Assembly (NCBI RefSeq): GCF_009930815.1
Contig: NZ_CP022222.1
Location: forward strand, 2,336,501-2,400,500
Direction: 5' to 3'
Origin: Bradyrhizobium sp. CCBAU 051011
GTDB taxonomy: Bacteria; Pseudomonadota; Alphaproteobacteria; Rhizobiales; Xanthobacteraceae
DNA: 64,000 bases
In this document: positions 37,926-48,045 of the stretch, in pieces
How the letters are laid out: the number at the start of each line of letters is the position of its first letter
Position numbering within the stretch: the first letter of the stretch is position 1
Translations under genes and position numbers: made by a program
The notes under the pieces: generated by a model
The model's input: only the letters and a program-made list of their open reading frames with translations
Told to the model about the DNA's origin: nothing
The model's database searches: none

Positions 37926-39446
37926 TCAGGGCAGTGGCGGCGGCACGTTGGCGGCATACCATTCGCGAAACGCCGCCAATGCCGGATGCGCCAGCGAGCG
38001 GTTCAAATAGGTCCAGATCCGCGGCTGATGGCGCAGATATTGCGGCTTGCCGTCGCGCCGGTTGAGCCGGGCGAAGGTGCCGAGCAGGCGCGTATTCCGC
38101 TGCGCCGACATGATGGCATAAAGTTCGGCGAAGCTGGCCGGGTCGAACTGACTGTCCGTCGCGCGCCGCGCCTTGATGTAGCGGGTCAAGAGCGACAGCT
38201 CGAGCTGTTCGGGAACGTCGAGCCGCGCGTCCTGCAATAGCGACACCAGATCGTAGGCGGCGGGGCCGATCACGGCATCCTGAAAGTCGATGATGCCGAC
38301 GCGCAAAATCCCGGTGCGCTCACCGAGCCAGATGATGTTGGGCGAATGAAAGTCCCGCATCACCCAGGTTCGCGGCGCAGCCGCTGGCTTTTCCAGCAGC
38401 GTTCGCCACATCGCGATGAACTGGTCGCGTTGTTCCTGGCTCACCTCAGCGCCGCGATCTGGCAGATACCATTCGAGCATCAGCCCGATCTCGACCAGCC
38501 ACGCATCGATATCGTAGCGCGGAATATCGTAGGAAGCCCGCGGCGCCAGCGGGGCCGTTTCCGGCAGGGCTTCGCGGTGCAACGCCGCGAGCATGTCGGT
38601 CGCCGCCTCATAGCGCTCGGCGATCGGCCGCGGCGGGTCGCCTTCGATGATGCCGGCGCTGCCGAAATCCTCGGTGATCAGGAATCCGGATTCGAGATCG
38701 GCATGGCGGATCGCAGGCGCCGAGAAGCCGTGAGCGCGCAGGCCATTGTCGATCGCGACGAACGGCTTGACGTCCTCGGCGAGATGAACGGCCGCGCTAT
38801 AGGACTTGCCGCCATAGATCGCAGGGCCGTCCGGACGGCGCGGCGAATTCATCAGGATCGACGTGCCGTCTTTGTCGATCAGGCGTGCATAGGAGCGCGT
38901 CGAGGCATCGCCGGGCATGCGCTCACGCGCGGCATTCAGAAAGCCGGCGTCTTCGAGAAATTTTCGCAAAGCCTTCAGCCGCGCCACCTGCGCCGCCGCC
39001 TTGCCGTAGCCGGTGATCTCGGCGGCGCGGGCGGCGGAGCCGAGCGCGGGACGATGGCTGAAGGCGATATCGATGCGGTCTTCGGGCAGCGCATCGGGGG
39101 CGCGCTCCGGCCATTCGATCAGCGCCAGCGTGCCCTCGGGCAACGGCGATAACCCGATTTCCTCCAGCTCGCTCGCATCGTTGATGCGGTAGAGATCGGC
39201 GTGCAGAAGCGGAAACGGCTGGTCGTAGTTCTGCGCCAGCGTGAATGTTGGGCTTGGTACTTCCAGCGCAGGATCATCGGCGAGATAGCGGATCATGGCG
39301 CGCGCGGCGGCCGTTTTCCCCGCGCCGAGATCGCCGGAGAGCGTGATGACGTCACCCGGGCCGACCAGCAGCGCGAGGTCGGCCATCAGATGCGCCGTCG
39401 CTGCCTCATTTGCCAGCGCCGCCGTGAATGTTGTCGGGGCGGTCAT
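37926..39446 (-). CDS. tsaE: TsaE-AmgK fusion: tRNA t6A ATPase plus aminoglycoside-phosphotransferase-like kinase
   Basis: A 506-residue fusion. Residues 1 to about 150 are TsaE, the ATPase needed for t6A37 modification of tRNA, with Walker A GDLGAGKT and the SPTFTL motif. Residues 165-506 are an APH-fold kinase with a Brenner motif VMRDFHSPNII and the metal-binding IIDFQDAV, the type found in AmgK (MurNAc/GlcNAc anomeric kinase). The stop of divL overlaps its start region by 4 bases. Fusion of these two is common in alphaproteobacteria. A murU-like gene downstream supports the sugar-kinase role. Confidence 0.88.
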   Translation of the reverse strand: MTAPTTFTAALANEAATAHLMADLALLVGPGDVITLSGDLGAGKTAAARAMIRYLADDPALEVPSPTFTLAQNYDQPFPLLHADLYRINDASELEEIGLSPLPEGTLALIEWPERAPDALPEDRIDIAFSHRPALGSAARAAEITGYGKAAAQVARLKALRKFLEDAGFLNAARERMPGDASTRSYARLIDKDGTSILMNSPRRPDGPAIYGGKSYSAAVHLAEDVKPFVAIDNGLRAHGFSAPAIRHADLESGFLITEDFGSAGIIEGDPPRPIAERYEAATDMLAALHREALPETAPLAPRASYDIPRYDIDAWLVEIGLMLEWYLPDRGAEVSQEQRDQFIAMWRTLLEKPAAAPRTWVMRDFHSPNIIWLGERTGILRVGIIDFQDAVIGPAAYDLVSLLQDARLDVPEQLELSLLTRYIKARRATDSQFDPASFAELYAIMSAQRNTRLLGTFARLNRRDGKPQYLRHQPRIWTYLNRSLAHPALAAFREWYAANVPPPLP

Positions 39447-41974
39447 TCGGCGGCGTTGCGGTGCGCGTTCTGGTCGACCGGGAAGTCGCAGGTGACCGCC
39501 GTGCCCTTGCCGACCACCGAATCGACGCGCACCCGGCCGCCATGCAGTTCGACGAAGGAACGCACCAGCGACAGGCCAAGCCCGGCGCCGCGGTGGCGCG
39601 ACCCGTGCGAGTGGCTTTCGAACCAGTCGAACACCTTGTCCTTCACATCGGCCGGAATGCCGGGGCCGGAGTCGCTGACCGTGAAGATCACGCGATGCTC
39701 GGTTCGCCGCGCGCTGATGATGACCGCGGCATCGTGCGGCGAGAATCCGACGGCGTTGGCGAGCAGGTTATAGAGCACCTGCACCACGCGCCGCTCGTCG
39801 CCGGTGAAGTTGCCGATATTGGGATCGATGTCGACCTTGAGTTCGATGCGGTCGGTCGCCAGCCGGTCCTGAATGCCCTCGGCGGCGGCCTGAATGGCTT
39901 TTTCGATGTTGACCGGGCCGAGCTCGAGCTTCATGGCGCCGGCATCGATGGTGGCGAGATCGAGGATGTTGTTGGTCAGCGCCAGCAGCGCGTTGGTCGA
40001 CTTGGTGACGTAGTCGAGATATTCGGCCTGCTTCGGCGTCAGCGGGCCGGTCGAGGGATCGCTGAGGAAATGGGCGAAGCCGATGATGGTGGTCAGCGGC
40101 GCGCGCAGCTCATAGGACACGTGGTGGACGAAATCGACCTTCATCTGGTCGGCGGCTTCCAGCGCCTCGTTGCGTTCGCGCAGCGCGCGCTCGACATTTT
40201 CGGTGTCGGTGATGTCCTGCAAGGTCAGTAGCGTCGCGCCGTCCGGCAGCGGCATGGTCATGCAATCCAGCACGCTGCCGTCCTTGCGCTCCAGTTTCAG
40301 CGCCAGCTGCGCCCGGTTCTCGATTCCCGTGATCGCTTCACGGAGCGCCCGCCAGGTCAGCGCGTCGTCGAACAGCGGCTTGCACCATGCTTCCACGGTC
40401 TCAATGTGGGGCTGCTCCTTCAGCGATTCCGCCGACAGCTTCCACATTCTGGCGAATGCGGGATTGAACAGCTCGACGCGGCCATTGCTGCCGAACACCG
40501 CAACCGCCTCGGCAAGATTGTCGAGCGTTTCATGCTGGACCCGCGTCAGCCGGTCGTAGCGGCGTGCGAGATCGAGGCTTTCGGTGACATTGTCGAACAG
40601 ATAGGTGACGCCGCCTTCGAGGTTTGGCGTGGTGACGACGCTCAGCGCCCGGCCGTCCGGCAGAAACCAGCTGTAGGTCGCCGGCTCAACGGCGCGGTAG
40701 GCTTCGTGCAGCTTGGCCTTCCAGGCGCGGAAGTCGGGCTGTTCGGGCAGTTTGCGCGTCGCGCGCAAACGGTCGAGCACGCTGGAATCGTCGGGGTTGG
40801 AATCGAGGAAGGCCTGATCCAGGCTCCACAGCCGCCGGTAGGATTCGTTATAGAAGGCCAGCCGCCGTTGGCCGTCGAACACGGCAACCCCTGACGACAA
40901 CTGATCGAGGGTTCGGCGATGGGCTTCCGCCATCCGCTCCATGGCGTCGCGCAACGCCGTCGCCTCGCTGGCGTCGATGGCGATGCCGGCACTGCCTCCG
41001 CCGAGCCTGAGTGCCTGAACGTCATAGATGCGCCGCTCGCCGCCGACCACGATCGGCAGCCGCGCGCTGAAGCTGGAATTGTCGTTCAGCACCTTGCCCA
41101 TCTCGACGCGCTGGTCATTCTCCAGCAGTTCGAGATTGCGATGGAGCGTGTCTGCGAGGTTTGAGCCCTCGGTGGCGCGCACATAGGCCGTATTGGCGTA
41201 ACGCAGATTGCCCTCGGTGCTCTTGGCCCAGATCGGCCAGGGCGCGGCGGCGGCGAAGTCGCGCAACAGATCCGTCTCCTCCAGCAGCGTTCTGTAGCGC
41301 AGATTAGCCTCGGCGAGGTCACGGCGCAGCCCGCCTAGTTCGCGAATCCGCACAATGGCCTGTCCGCCGATGGCGCGGCCCATCGCTTCGATGGCACGGC
41401 CGTTCGAGGTGGAGAGATTGAGCAGAAAGCCTTCGCCGGTCGCGCACAGTGCGTCGACCGCATGGTCCATCTGCAGCGCCGGTTCCGGCGGCAGCCAGGT
41501 TCCGAAGGCGAGGATGCGTTGCGGCGAGTTCGAGAGCGCGTCCTGCGAGATCAGAAGCGAGATATCGCCGCTGATCTGCGGCCGGTTGTCGCCCGCCGCC
41601 CAGGAGATGAGAACCTGGGGCTCGGCGAACAGAAGCGCACGCAGCCGGTCGGCCTGCACCTGCAGGTCGGCGATGTCGGAGCGCAGGCTGAGTTCGGTGC
41701 GGGTGGCCCGAATGCGTGTACGCATCAAGAGGATCGCCGCCACCACGGTGAAACCGAGCAACGACAGCGCCGTCGTCAGCGCCGCGAATTCCTGGTGATT
41801 GAGGTCTAACAAGGCGGAAATTGCCTGTGTGATAGTCAAATCGGCGGCGAACGCGGGTTTAGACAACGCGGGGAGAGCGATGGCAAGCGCGATCGTACCG
41901 TGGCGCGCCAGTGAGGTGCACGACAGCAGGGTTCGACGCATCGCCGCGACTACGCCCGACATTATTTGCCCCAA
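39443..41974 (-). CDS. divL: DivL-like sensor kinase with a tyrosine in the H-box
   Basis: An 843-residue membrane protein. Hydrophobic segments lie at about residues 28-44 and 64-84; PAS-like domains occupy roughly 230-590; a DHp domain follows, then a HATPase with N736, DSGPGIP and RGAGLGLSLV. At the normally phosphorylated histidine of the H-box the sequence is VSYELRAPL with Tyr621. This is the hallmark of DivL, the Caulobacter cell-cycle pseudokinase that senses DivK-P and controls CckA. Its position upstream of tsaE also agrees with divL. The start could also be the ATG at codon 5 or 12. Confidence 0.85.
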   Translation of the reverse strand: MGQIMSGVVAAMRRTLLSCTSLARHGTIALAIALPALSKPAFAADLTITQAISALLDLNHQEFAALTTALSLLGFTVVAAILLMRTRIRATRTELSLRSDIADLQVQADRLRALLFAEPQVLISWAAGDNRPQISGDISLLISQDALSNSPQRILAFGTWLPPEPALQMDHAVDALCATGEGFLLNLSTSNGRAIEAMGRAIGGQAIVRIRELGGLRRDLAEANLRYRTLLEETDLLRDFAAAAPWPIWAKSTEGNLRYANTAYVRATEGSNLADTLHRNLELLENDQRVEMGKVLNDNSSFSARLPIVVGGERRIYDVQALRLGGGSAGIAIDASEATALRDAMERMAEAHRRTLDQLSSGVAVFDGQRRLAFYNESYRRLWSLDQAFLDSNPDDSSVLDRLRATRKLPEQPDFRAWKAKLHEAYRAVEPATYSWFLPDGRALSVVTTPNLEGGVTYLFDNVTESLDLARRYDRLTRVQHETLDNLAEAVAVFGSNGRVELFNPAFARMWKLSAESLKEQPHIETVEAWCKPLFDDALTWRALREAITGIENRAQLALKLERKDGSVLDCMTMPLPDGATLLTLQDITDTENVERALRERNEALEAADQMKVDFVHHVSYELRAPLTTIIGFAHFLSDPSTGPLTPKQAEYLDYVTKSTNALLALTNNILDLATIDAGAMKLELGPVNIEKAIQAAAEGIQDRLATDRIELKVDIDPNIGNFTGDERRVVQVLYNLLANAVGFSPHDAAVIISARRTEHRVIFTVSDSGPGIPADVKDKVFDWFESHSHGSRHRGAGLGLSLVRSFVELHGGRVRVDSVVGKGTAVTCDFPVDQNAHRNAAE

Positions 41975-42135
41975 AAACGCACGACTGCAGGCCCGGCCCT
42001 ACCCCCGCCGTGCACGAATCAAGTGAGAGTATCCCTCAAACGCGACTCAAGGGGTAAGAGTCCAGACCGTGAACGTGAATCTGGCTGTGAAGAAATCGGC
42101 GGATCAGCAATTTCAGCCGTGTTTAGCGACGCAAT

Positions 42136-42594
42136 TCAACGCCCGGTCGACCCGAAACCGCCACTGCCGCGATCGGTTGTCGAGAGCGACGCAACGGGAA
42201 CCAGTTCCGCCTGCACCACCGGCGCGATCACCAGCTGAGCGATCCGTTCGCCGCGCTTGATCGGAAACGGTGCGCCGCCATGGTTGATCAGAAGCACGTT
42301 GATCTCGCCGCGGTAGTCCGCATCCACCGTGCCCGGCGAATTCAGCACCGTGATGCCGTGCTTGGCGGCAAGCCCGGAACGTGGCCGGACCTGCGCCTCA
42401 TAGCCTGACGGCAGCGCGATCGTCAGCGCCGTCGGTACCATCGCGAATTTTCCGGGCGAAAGAATCAGTGGCGCGTCCGCCGGCACCGCCGCGAGCAGGT
42501 CGAGCCCCGCGGCATCGGCGCTCTGATAGGCCGGCAGGGCCAGGCCTTCGCCGTGCGGTAATTGGCGGATGTCGACCTTCACCGTCGCGCTCAC
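42136..42594 (-). CDS. dut: Deoxyuridine 5'-triphosphate nucleotidohydrolase
   Basis: A 152-residue trimeric dUTPase that removes dUTP and supplies dUMP for thymidylate synthesis. All five motifs are visible: [36 protein letters not shown] and the C-terminal [10 protein letters not shown]. The GTG start overlaps the coaBC stop as GTGA. coaBC-dut is a conserved pair. Confidence 0.96.
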   Translation of the reverse strand: MSATVKVDIRQLPHGEGLALPAYQSADAAGLDLLAAVPADAPLILSPGKFAMVPTALTIALPSGYEAQVRPRSGLAAKHGITVLNSPGTVDADYRGEINVLLINHGGAPFPIKRGERIAQLVIAPVVQAELVPVASLSTTDRGSGGFGSTGR

Positions 42595-44027
42595 GAATTC
42601 TTCTCCACGCTTTTCGCAATCTTCGCCACCAGTTCGGTGGCGACCTGTTCCTTGGTCATGGCCGGCCAGGACTCGACCTTGATGTTGTCGGCATTGATCT
42701 CGTTGCCATCGCGCGTCAGCAGATGGACGGTGTTGCGATCGCCGCCCATCACGCCGGTTGCGGGCGAAACGTCGTTGGCGACGATCCAGTCGCAGCCCTT
42801 GCGCGCAATCTTGGCCTTGGCGTTGTCGATCAGGTGCTCGGTCTCGGCGGCGAAACCGATCACCAGCGGCGGACGCTTGTCCGTCAGCTTCGAAATCGTC
42901 GCGAGAATGTCGGGATTTTCGACCAGTTGCAGTGGCGGCATGCCGGCAGAGGTCTTCTTCAGCTTCTGCTCGCCTTCGTTGGCGACGCGCCAGTCGGCGA
43001 CGGCGGCGGCGAAAATCGCAATGTCCGCCGGCAATGCGGCCTGCACCCGGTGCAGCATGTCGCGGGCCGATTCCACCCGGATCACCGTAACGCCGGCGGG
43101 ATCGCGTAATTCGACCGGGCCGGAGACCAGCGTGACGTCAGCGCCCGCGGCCCGTGCTGCGGCGGCGATGGCAAACCCTTGCTTGCCGGACGAGCGGTTG
43201 GCGATATAGCGCACGGGATCGATCGGCTCATGCGTCGGCCCCGCCGTGATCAGCACGCGCTTGCCCGCGAGCGGGCGCGGCTGCGGCGGCCGCAGGATGT
43301 CGATGGCGGCGGCGGCGATCTCGACGGCCTCCGACATCCGCCCGACGCCGGCTTCATTGGACTCAGCCATCTTGCCGGCATTGGGGCCGATCATCTGGAC
43401 GCCGTCGCGGCGGAGCTGCAGCACGTTGCGGCGGGTGGCGGCGTTATTCCACATCAGCGGATTCATCGCGGGCGCCAGCAGGATCGGCCGGTCGGCCGCG
43501 AGCAGGATTGCGCTGGCGAGATCGTCGGCATGGCCCTGCGCCATCTTCGCCATCAGGTCGGCGGTCGCGGGCGCCACAATGATCAAATCGCATTCGCGTG
43601 CCAGGCGGATGTGACCGGCGTCGAATTCGCTGCCGGGATCGAACAGATCCGTATAGACGCGCTCATGCGAGAGCGCGCTGGCGGAAAGCGGCGTGACGAA
43701 TTGCTGCGCCGCTTTGGTCAGCACACAGCGGACGTCAATGTGCCGCTCCTTCAGCCGCCGGATCAGTTCCAGCGATTTGAAGGCAGCGATGCCGCCGCCA
43801 ATAATCAGGGTGACGTTCCGCGCGTTGGAGGCGTCGACCGAGCGCGGGGCCTGTGCGGGGGCTTCGGCGGCGGAGCTGGGGGCGCCTGGCAATTCGGGAC
43901 GTCCCTGGATGAGTTCTCCCAGGATGACCCGAACCTCCTCTTCGACGGAGCGGCCATTCCCGGCCGATCGGAGTCGCAAATAGGCTTTGACGGCTTCGTC
44001 GAGTTTTCGGATGGTCAGGCTGGCCAT
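42591..44027 (-). CDS. coaBC: CoaBC bifunctional enzyme with N-terminal ribbon-helix-helix domain
   Basis: A 478-residue protein. Residues 70-240 are the FMN-dependent CoaC decarboxylase ([17 protein letters not shown] with the catalytic His, APAMN). Residues 250-478 are the CoaB ligase ([33 protein letters not shown]). They make 4'-phosphopantetheine from phosphopantothenate and cysteine. Residues 1-40 ([17 protein letters not shown], then [12 protein letters not shown]) match FitA-type ribbon-helix-helix antitoxins and are joined by an Ala/Pro linker. ATG 44027 begins this domain; the frame is open 13 codons further. Confidence 0.93.
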   Translation of the reverse strand: MASLTIRKLDEAVKAYLRLRSAGNGRSVEEEVRVILGELIQGRPELPGAPSSAAEAPAQAPRSVDASNARNVTLIIGGGIAAFKSLELIRRLKERHIDVRCVLTKAAQQFVTPLSASALSHERVYTDLFDPGSEFDAGHIRLARECDLIIVAPATADLMAKMAQGHADDLASAILLAADRPILLAPAMNPLMWNNAATRRNVLQLRRDGVQMIGPNAGKMAESNEAGVGRMSEAVEIAAAAIDILRPPQPRPLAGKRVLITAGPTHEPIDPVRYIANRSSGKQGFAIAAAARAAGADVTLVSGPVELRDPAGVTVIRVESARDMLHRVQAALPADIAIFAAAVADWRVANEGEQKLKKTSAGMPPLQLVENPDILATISKLTDKRPPLVIGFAAETEHLIDNAKAKIARKGCDWIVANDVSPATGVMGGDRNTVHLLTRDGNEINADNIKVESWPAMTKEQVATELVAKIAKSVEKNS

Positions 44028-44084
44028 CGGGGGGCTCCGGCGGAGATATGCAGGCAATGCTAGCACATGATGCTATCATTGCAA

Positions 44085-45659
44085 TCACAACTGCCGGACG
44101 GCGATCAGAATCCCGATAAAGGTCGCTGCGATGATCCAGAGCGCCACCGTCCGCCAGCGGCTCTTGCGGCCCTCGGCGCGGCCCAGGGCGGCGATCGTCT
44201 CTGGCGACAGCGTCAAGCCCTCGCGGGTCATCTTCTCCATGTTCTCGATCACGGCAACCGCCCGGGAGGCGATCGCAGGCAGGCTCGCCGCCACGCGGCC
44301 AAGCTCGCCCGCGCCGGACATCGCGCCTTGAACCCGGCCCAGCGGACCGAGATTGCGCTCGATCCATTCGCGCACCACGGGATCGGCGACCTTCCAGATA
44401 TCCAGTTTGGGATCGAAGCCGCGCGCGACCCCTTCGACCACCACCATGGTCTTTTGCAACAGGATCAGCTCGGGCCGGGTCTGCATGTCGAACAGGCCGG
44501 TGACTTCGAGGAGAAGCGTCAACAGCTTCGCCATCGAGATTTCTTCGGCGGTGCGATTGTGGATCGGCTCGCCGATGGCGCGGATCGCCTGCGCGAAATT
44601 CTCCACCGAGTGATGGCCCGGCACGTAGCCGGCCTCGAAATGCACTTCCGCGACGCGGCGATAGTCGCGCGTGATGAAGCCGAGCAGGATCTCGGCGAGG
44701 AAGCGCCGCTCCTTCAGCCCGAGCCGGCCCATGATGCCGAAATCGACGGCGACCAGCCGGCCGGCATCGTCGAGAAACAGATTGCCGGGATGCATGTCGG
44801 CATGAAAGAAGCCGTCGCGCAGCGCGTGACGCAGAAAACTCTGGATCACCTTGCGGCCGAGATCGGGCAAATCGACCTGCGATGCTTCGAGGCGCGCGTG
44901 ATCATTCAGCGCGATGCCGTCGATCCACTCCATCGTCAGCACGTTGTGGGTGGTGCGGTCCCAGTCGACGGTCGGCACGCGGAAATCCGGATCGTCGCGC
45001 GTGTTCTCCGCCATCTCGGATAGCGCGGCTGCCTCAAGTCGCAAATCCATCTCCATCGCGACCGAGCGCGACATCGTATTGATGACTTCGATCAGCCGCA
45101 GCCGCCGTGCTTCAGCCGAGTGCGCTTCCGCATTTCGCGCGACGAAGAAGAAATCAGCGAGGTCGCGATGGAAACGCGAGGCGACATTGGGCCGGAGGAC
45201 TTTGACGGCGACCGCCCGGCGTACGCCATTGCGCTCCACCTCGCCGCGATGCACCTGTGCGATCGAGGCGGCAGCGACCGACGGTCCCAGGCTGACAAAA
45301 GCCTGCGCCACAGGGCGTTCCAGCGATGCGGCGATCACGGCCTCGGCTTCAACTTGCGCAAACGGCGGCAGCCGGTCCTGCAGGCTTTCCAGATCGCGCG
45401 CCATCGCGACGCCGACCACGTCGGGGCGGGTCGCCAGAAACTGTCCGAGCTTGAGATAGGCGGGGCCCAGCCGCGTCAGCGCGCGCGACAGCCGCGGACC
45501 GACCTTGGTGCCGGGCCGCTCGATCAGCCGCGCCAGGCGCAGCGCGAGTTGCCCGGGCGGCGGCACCAGGCTCGGGTCGACTACGCCGAACACGCCTTCG
45601 CGTGCGAACACGTAAGCGGCGCGGACGAGCCGCGCGATGTGGGGCGCCGCAGAAATCAC
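44085..45659 (-). CDS. ubiB: Ubiquinone biosynthesis protein UbiB
   Basis: A 524-residue atypical kinase/ATPase of the ABC1/ADCK family required for ubiquinone synthesis. The KxGQ motif is [28 protein letters not shown] and the catalytic [12 protein letters not shown] and VDFGIMG follow. One or two C-terminal membrane helices end the protein ([17 protein letters not shown]). The GTG start at 45659 overlaps the ubiE stop by four bases; an upstream in-frame ATG at 45710 lies within ubiE. Confidence 0.94.
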   Translation of the reverse strand: MISAAPHIARLVRAAYVFAREGVFGVVDPSLVPPPGQLALRLARLIERPGTKVGPRLSRALTRLGPAYLKLGQFLATRPDVVGVAMARDLESLQDRLPPFAQVEAEAVIAASLERPVAQAFVSLGPSVAAASIAQVHRGEVERNGVRRAVAVKVLRPNVASRFHRDLADFFFVARNAEAHSAEARRLRLIEVINTMSRSVAMEMDLRLEAAALSEMAENTRDDPDFRVPTVDWDRTTHNVLTMEWIDGIALNDHARLEASQVDLPDLGRKVIQSFLRHALRDGFFHADMHPGNLFLDDAGRLVAVDFGIMGRLGLKERRFLAEILLGFITRDYRRVAEVHFEAGYVPGHHSVENFAQAIRAIGEPIHNRTAEEISMAKLLTLLLEVTGLFDMQTRPELILLQKTMVVVEGVARGFDPKLDIWKVADPVVREWIERNLGPLGRVQGAMSGAGELGRVAASLPAIASRAVAVIENMEKMTREGLTLSPETIAALGRAEGRKSRWRTVALWIIAATFIGILIAVRQL

Positions 45660-46417
45660 AAACGCCAGCCCGAATGCAAAGCCACGATGCCGCCGGAGAG
45701 GCTTTCCCACTTCACCCGCGCAAAGCCGGCGGCGCGGATCATCTCGGCAAATTGATTGGGCCGGGGGAATTTCCGGATCGATTCGACGAGATACCGGTAG
45801 GATTCCGCATCGCCCGTCACGGCGCGGCCGAGCGGCGGGATCACCTTGAACGAGAACTGATCGTACAGCCAGTCGAGCCCGGGAACGTCAACGGTGGAGA
45901 ATTCCAGGCACAGGAATCGGCTGCCCGGCCGCAGCACGCGATAGGCCTCGCGCAAGGCGGCGTCGATCCGCGGCACGTTACGGATGCCGAAGGCGATGGT
46001 GTAGGCGTCGAAGGAGCGATCGGGAAACGCCAGTTTCTCGGCATTGCCCTCGACAAAGGCGACCTGATGGTCGAGATGGCGCGCCAGCGCGCGGTTGCGG
46101 CCGACCTCGAGCATGTCGGTGTTGATGTCGCAGACGGTGGCATGGAAACCCAGGCCTGCCGCTTCCGCCGCGCGGAAGGCGATATCGCCGGTGCCGCCGG
46201 CGACGTCGAGCAGCGCAAACGGCGCGTCGTTTTTCGGCGGGTTGAGTGCCATAATCATGATGTCTTTCCAGACCCGGTGCAGGCCCGCCGACATCAGATC
46301 GTTCATCAGGTCGTAACGCCGAGCCACGCTGTGAAAAACGTCGTTCACCAGCGTCTGCTTGTCGCCCAAGGGCACGTCCCTGAAGCCAAAATGGGTGGTT
46401 TGATCCGGCCGGTCCAT
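45656..46417 (-). CDS. ubiE: Ubiquinone/menaquinone C-methyltransferase UbiE
   Basis: A 253-residue SAM-dependent methyltransferase that adds the C2 methyl of the benzoquinol ring. The SAM-binding motif I is [31 protein letters not shown] and FGIRNVP are UbiE signatures. ATG 46417 has GGAG 9 bases upstream. It is coupled to ubiB and divergent from mutM. Confidence 0.96.
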   Translation of the reverse strand: MDRPDQTTHFGFRDVPLGDKQTLVNDVFHSVARRYDLMNDLMSAGLHRVWKDIMIMALNPPKNDAPFALLDVAGGTGDIAFRAAEAAGLGFHATVCDINTDMLEVGRNRALARHLDHQVAFVEGNAEKLAFPDRSFDAYTIAFGIRNVPRIDAALREAYRVLRPGSRFLCLEFSTVDVPGLDWLYDQFSFKVIPPLGRAVTGDAESYRYLVESIRKFPRPNQFAEMIRAAGFARVKWESLSGGIVALHSGWRL

Positions 46418-46496
46418 CAACTTTACTCCCTAGGCCAACCATAGCGCGCCGGCCGCAATGGCGCTATCACGTCACCTCCATAAGGTGAATGCCTGT

Positions 46497-47378
46497 ATGC
46501 CTGAATTGCCTGAAGTTGAGACCGTCCGCCGCGGCCTGCAGCCCGCCATGGAGGGGTCGAAAATCCTCAAAGCGGAAGCCCGCCGCAAGGATCTGCGCTT
46601 TCCCTTTCAAAAAGATTTTATCGCGCGGCTGGAGGGCCAGACCGTGACCGGCCTCGGCCGCCGCGCCAAATACCTGATGGCCGATCTCGGCTCCGGCGAC
46701 GTGCTGCTGATGCATCTGGGCATGTCCGGCTCGTTCCGGGTGCTGGACGGCGACCGGAACGATACGTCCGGTCAATTCCACCATCCGCGTAGCGAGGACC
46801 GAGCGCATGACCACGTGGTGTTTCACATGTCATCGGGCACGGCGATCGTGTTCAACGATCCGCGCCGCTTCGGCTATATGAAGATCATCGCCCGCAACGC
46901 GCTGGAGGACGAACCGCTGTTGAAGGATCTCGGACCGGAGCCGCTCGGCAACGAATTCGACGCCGCGATGCTGGCGGCATCCTGCGCCAACAAGAAGACC
47001 AGCCTGAAAGCCGCGCTGCTCGACCAGCGCGTGGTCGCCGGCCTCGGCAATATCTATGTCTGCGAGGCGCTGTACCGGTCGCATCTGTCGCCGCGCCGAC
47101 TGGCGGCAACGCTGGCGACCAAGAAGGGCGAGCCGACCGATCATGCCGGGCGGCTGGTGAATGCCATTCATTCGGTGCTGAACCAGGCGATCAAGGCCGG
47201 CGGCTCCTCGATCAACGACCATCGCCTGACCTCGGGCGAACTCGGCTACTTCCAGCACTCGTTCCAGGTCTATGACCGCGAGGGCGAGAAGTGCCAGACC
47301 TCGAACTGCGGCGGCATTGTGCGGCGCTTCGTGCAGAATGGCCGCTCCACTTTCTGGTGCCCGAAATGTCAGAAATAA
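46497..47378 (+). CDS. mutM: Formamidopyrimidine-DNA glycosylase MutM (Fpg)
   Basis: A 293-residue base-excision repair glycosylase/AP lyase for 8-oxoguanine. After removal of Met1 the catalytic N-terminal proline is in [10 protein letters not shown], with Glu3 and Lys58 (GRRAKYLM). The C-terminal zinc finger reads CQTSNC and CPKC. An open frame 13 codons upstream is rejected because Pro2 must be N-terminal. The downstream acetyltransferase start overlaps its end. Confidence 0.96.
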   Translation: MPELPEVETVRRGLQPAMEGSKILKAEARRKDLRFPFQKDFIARLEGQTVTGLGRRAKYLMADLGSGDVLLMHLGMSGSFRVLDGDRNDTSGQFHHPRSEDRAHDHVVFHMSSGTAIVFNDPRRFGYMKIIARNALEDEPLLKDLGPEPLGNEFDAAMLAASCANKKTSLKAALLDQRVVAGLGNIYVCEALYRSHLSPRRLAATLATKKGEPTDHAGRLVNAIHSVLNQAIKAGGSSINDHRLTSGELGYFQHSFQVYDREGEKCQTSNCGGIVRRFVQNGRSTFWCPKCQK

Positions 47379-47932
47379 CCGTCACTCCGACGCTCGAGAC
47401 GAAGCGACTGATCCTGCGGCCGCTCGCGATGTCGGATGCGCCAGCGATCCAGCGCCATTTCAACAACTGGAACATCATCCAGCATCTCGCGCAGGTGGTT
47501 CCCTGGCCGTATCCGGAAGACGGCGCGGTGACCTTCATTACGCAGGAACTGGAAAGGGTCGCCGCAGGCGAGGAGATCTATAATTGGATGCTGGTGCTGC
47601 GCGGCGGCGATGGCGAGGCGATCGGGAATATTCGCTTTCGCCCGAGGTCGGACAATGTGAAGGGCAACCGGGGCTTCTGGCTCGCGGAGCGTTATTGGAA
47701 TCAGGGTTTGATGAGCGAAGCCGTTTCGGCGGTGAATGATTTTGCCTTCCGCACGCTCGGGATCGAGAGCTTCTACGCCTGCAATGCGGCTACCAACGTG
47801 GCGTCGCGCCGGGTCAAGCAGAAGACCGGCGCCGAGTTCCTCGGCTATGTCGAGCTTGCCCATCACGACGGTCAGACGCTTGCGGAAAAATGGCGCGTGA
47901 CGCGGGAAAACTGGTTGCGCCGGAATCGATAG
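47366..47932 (+). CDS. GNAT N-acetyltransferase (RimJ/RimL type)
   Basis: A 188-residue acetyltransferase of the GNAT_3 group. It opens with [19 protein letters not shown]; the acetyl-CoA loop is [11 protein letters not shown], followed by [23 protein letters not shown]. The group acetylates proteins or small amines; substrate unknown. It overlaps the mutM 3' end by 13 bases. The long upstream frame from 47291 lies inside mutM. Confidence 0.87.
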   Translation: MSEITVTPTLETKRLILRPLAMSDAPAIQRHFNNWNIIQHLAQVVPWPYPEDGAVTFITQELERVAAGEEIYNWMLVLRGGDGEAIGNIRFRPRSDNVKGNRGFWLAERYWNQGLMSEAVSAVNDFAFRTLGIESFYACNAATNVASRRVKQKTGAEFLGYVELAHHDGQTLAEKWRVTRENWLRRNR

Positions 47933-47936
47933 CGAA

Positions 47937-47976
47937 GCGAAGCAATCCAGCCACCAGCCTCGCTGGATTGCTTCGC
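47937..47976. terminator. Perfect inverted repeat between convergent genes
   Basis: GCGAAGCAATCCAGC at 47937-47951 and GCTGGATTGCTTCGC at 47962-47976 are perfectly complementary (15 bp, 10-base loop). It lies 5 bases after the acetyltransferase stop and 70 bases before the end of the ParA-like gene, a probable bidirectional terminator made from a dispersed repeat. Confidence 0.7.
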
Positions 47977-48045
47977 CTTCGGTCGCCGAGCTTCGGCGGA
48001 TAAGTCGTCGCTCGCTCCCCGCATTGGCGTCGCGGGAGAGGGCTA

